A stretch of DNA of 6,267 nucleotides from Eubacteriales Family XIII. Incertae Sedis bacterium (lineage in GTDB: Bacteria > Bacillota > Clostridia > Peptostreptococcales > Anaerovoracaceae): positions 1-6,267 of the forward strand of contig JAITAX010000128.1 in the NCBI GenBank assembly GCA_031283865.1, in the 5' to 3' direction. A program made the translations under genes and the position numbers. The notes beneath the pieces were generated by a model, which saw only the letters and a program-made list of their open reading frames with translations, was not told the DNA's origin and did not search any database. Numbering within the stretch: position 1 is the stretch's first letter; the number at the start of each line of letters is the position of its first letter. Shown one piece after another: positions 5,206 through 6,267 of the stretch.

Positions 5206-6132
5206 CTACTCCGCCATCAGATGTATTGCTCGTATCTGCTCGTCCGCAATGCCGCGCAATATCTGCGGACCGTGGTCGAGCAGGAAATCGCTGCTTGCGG
5301 ACGTGAGTCCCTGCGCGCGCAGCGCCGCAATCGTGAGGGAGCAGATCTCTTCAATCAGATCGATCCGGCGCCGCGGCGCCGCGCCGTCATCGCAGAGCGC
5401 GCCGATCAGCGCGTGGGCCTCCGGAAAGATTTTCATATCCTTGAGGCTGCGATGCGCCCATTTGTACCACGGCGTGTATCGCTTGTTCAGCAGATGAACC
5501 ATAGAGCAGGCCGCGCCGGCAAATTCGGACAGCGCGCGCAGGGCCGCCGCCGTTTCGCCCCGCTTCACGCAGCGCGCGTAGTTGTACTGCCCGGCCTGCG
5601 CCATGCTCGCGGCGCGCGCGGCCAGCTTCTTCAGGCGTATATCCTCCGGGTAGAATGCCAGCAAACGCGCCCGGATCGCGCTGAAAGCGCCGAGCGCGTC
5701 CTCGAACACGGCGCCGCTCACGGCTGCCGACAGGAAATGCTCGGGGATCCTGCGCCATTCGCTCAAGGTTTCGGGCGCGCGCGGCAGACCCGTGAACTTG
5801 CTATAGAAGCGCGTGTATCGCATGGCGGAGAGCCGCTGCTCGCCGTAGCTCACGGGGTCCCGCGCGGCGTAATCCATGAAGCGCTGCGGCAGCGTCCCGT
5901 AGGCCGCCCGCAGGGCCTCTCCGATCTCCGCTTCGTCCTCGTCCGTCAGCCACAGGCAGAAGCCGGGGCCGAAATCATGATCTCGCGAGAGTCCATCGTC
6001 AAAGCCGAGACAGTCCGAACCCTCCCCCGCAAGGCCGCAGGCAATGCGATCTTTATGCCGCGGGAAGTCGCGCGCCAGCATCTCCTTGCCGCAGCGCAGA
6101 TAATAGCACTCGGCCAATTCCAGTCCTTTCAT
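5206..6132 (-). CDS. DUF4037 protein with nucleotidyltransferase signature
   Basis: This 308-residue soluble protein belongs to DUF4037. The segment GEGSDCLGFDDGLSRDHDFGPGFCLWL (residues 36-62) holds the pattern of the polymerase-beta nucleotidyltransferase superfamily: Gly38-Ser39 in the nucleotide-binding turn and Asp51-x-Asp53 as metal-binding carboxylates. The core motif is intact, so an active enzyme transferring a nucleotide to a protein, RNA or small molecule is plausible; the acceptor is unknown. The C-terminal half is helical and includes LNKRYTPWYKWAHR, a basic-aromatic stretch also typical of the family. The ATG at 6132 is chosen because the family begins close to LELAECYY. An in-frame ATG at 6195 would add an arginine-rich tail overlapping the upstream gene. 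Only 4 bases separate the upstream stop codon from this ATG and the Shine-Dalgarno is weak (GGGG about 10 bases away), so translation is probably coupled to the upstream gene. Confidence 0.9.
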   Translation of the reverse strand: MKGLELAECYYLRCGKEMLARDFPRHKDRIACGLAGEGSDCLGFDDGLSRDHDFGPGFCLWLTDEDEAEIGEALRAAYGTLPQRFMDYAARDPVSYGEQRLSAMRYTRFYSKFTGLPRAPETLSEWRRIPEHFLSAAVSGAVFEDALGAFSAIRARLLAFYPEDIRLKKLAARAASMAQAGQYNYARCVKRGETAAALRALSEFAGAACSMVHLLNKRYTPWYKWAHRSLKDMKIFPEAHALIGALCDDGAAPRRRIDLIEEICSLTIAALRAQGLTSASSDFLLDHGPQILRGIADEQIRAIHLMAE

Positions 6133-6136
6133 ATGT

Positions 6137-6267
6137 CTATGCCCCGCGCGCGTTCGCCGCCGCGCGCGCGAGGTCGTCCGCTTCTTGCACGGCATCGCGC
6201 GCGATGCCGTGTTCCGCGCCGAATACCCTGCGGAACACGTCTGCCGCCGCGCGCATGAAGCGCAGAG
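6137..6267 (-). CDS. C-terminal end of a probable tetratricopeptide-repeat protein, partial
   Basis: An open frame enters from the window edge and ends in TAG at 6139-6137, giving 42 visible residues. The segment FMRAAADVFRRVFGAEHGIARDAVQEADDLARAA resembles the kinesin-light-chain type of TPR motif (A..ifrr.lG.eH...a....nla). A TPR protein is therefore the best guess, but one partial repeat is thin evidence. Stop-to-start spacing of 4 bases ties it to DUF4037 as an operon partner, where it might act as a protein-binding scaffold. Its coding sequence carries two striking inverted repeats at 6188-6239. The start and most of the protein lie outside the window. Confidence 0.6.
   Translation of the reverse strand, partial: LRFMRAAADVFRRVFGAEHGIARDAVQEADDLARAAANARGA
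6188..6239. repeat. Perfect 24-bp palindrome overlapping a 10-bp inverted repeat
   Basis: Bases 6188-6211 are a perfect palindrome with no spacer, with half-site CACGGCATCGCG. Overlapping it by four bases, arms 6208-6217 (CGTGTTCCGC) and 6230-6239 (GCGGAACACG) form a second perfect inverted repeat around a 12-base gap. In RNA the two hairpins would exclude each other. Both lie within the reading frame of the TPR gene, and the palindrome covers exactly eight in-frame codons (H-G-I-A-R-D-A-V). Confidence 0.8.

Noticed and set aside
5366..5381. 16-bp GC-only palindrome inside the DUF4037 gene
   Set aside because: It is a low-complexity GGCGCC/CGCGG type sequence, easily produced by Arg/Ala/Gly codons in GC-rich DNA, with no partner structure nearby.
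5044..6258. 404-residue open frame on the plus strand
   Set aside because: It is antisense to DUF4125, DUF4037 and the TPR end, all recognised families. Its composition is Arg/Ala/Gln-rich with no recognisable domain.

Overview
The window looks like chromosomal DNA from a GC-rich anaerobe with Gram-positive-style signals: strong AGGAGG-type ribosome binding sites, a lipoprotein with an acidic low-complexity linker after its cysteine, and a perfect TTGACA box. A Clostridia-like or Synergistota-like bacterium would fit. This is inferred from style and gene content; there is no rRNA or other marker gene. I see no tRNA, rRNA, CRISPR array, insertion sequence or phage gene.

Layout. (1) Bases 1-455, plus strand: the C-terminal half of a BKACE (DUF849) beta-keto acid cleavage enzyme, cut by the window edge. 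(2) Bases 471-3864, minus strand: a complete tripartite (TRAP) transporter operon in the order dctM, dctP, dctQ. It has a well-formed promoter whose spacer holds a 15-bp palindromic operator, a second possible promoter just before dctP, a large stem-loop between dctP and dctQ, and an intrinsic terminator after dctQ. (3) Bases 3717-4163: a 447-bp divergent intergenic region rich in A/T tracts and inverted repeats. (4) Bases 4164-4388, plus strand: a small two-helix DUF2798 membrane protein. (5) Bases 4470-6267, minus strand: a cassette of unknown function. It has the end of a probable TPR protein, then a DUF4037 protein with a nucleotidyltransferase signature, then a DUF4125 protein.

How the parts may work together. 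DctP would capture an organic acid outside the membrane and hand it to the DctQ/DctM permease. The convergent BKACE gene could act on a beta-keto acid derived from such a substrate, but the two units do not share a transcript and the substrate is unknown. The TPR/DUF4037/DUF4125 cassette is the least understood part. DUF4037 shows the GS...DxD signature of the polymerase-beta nucleotidyltransferase superfamily, it starts 4 bases after the TPR stop codon, and the end of the TPR gene carries an unusual perfect 24-bp palindrome overlapping a second inverted repeat.
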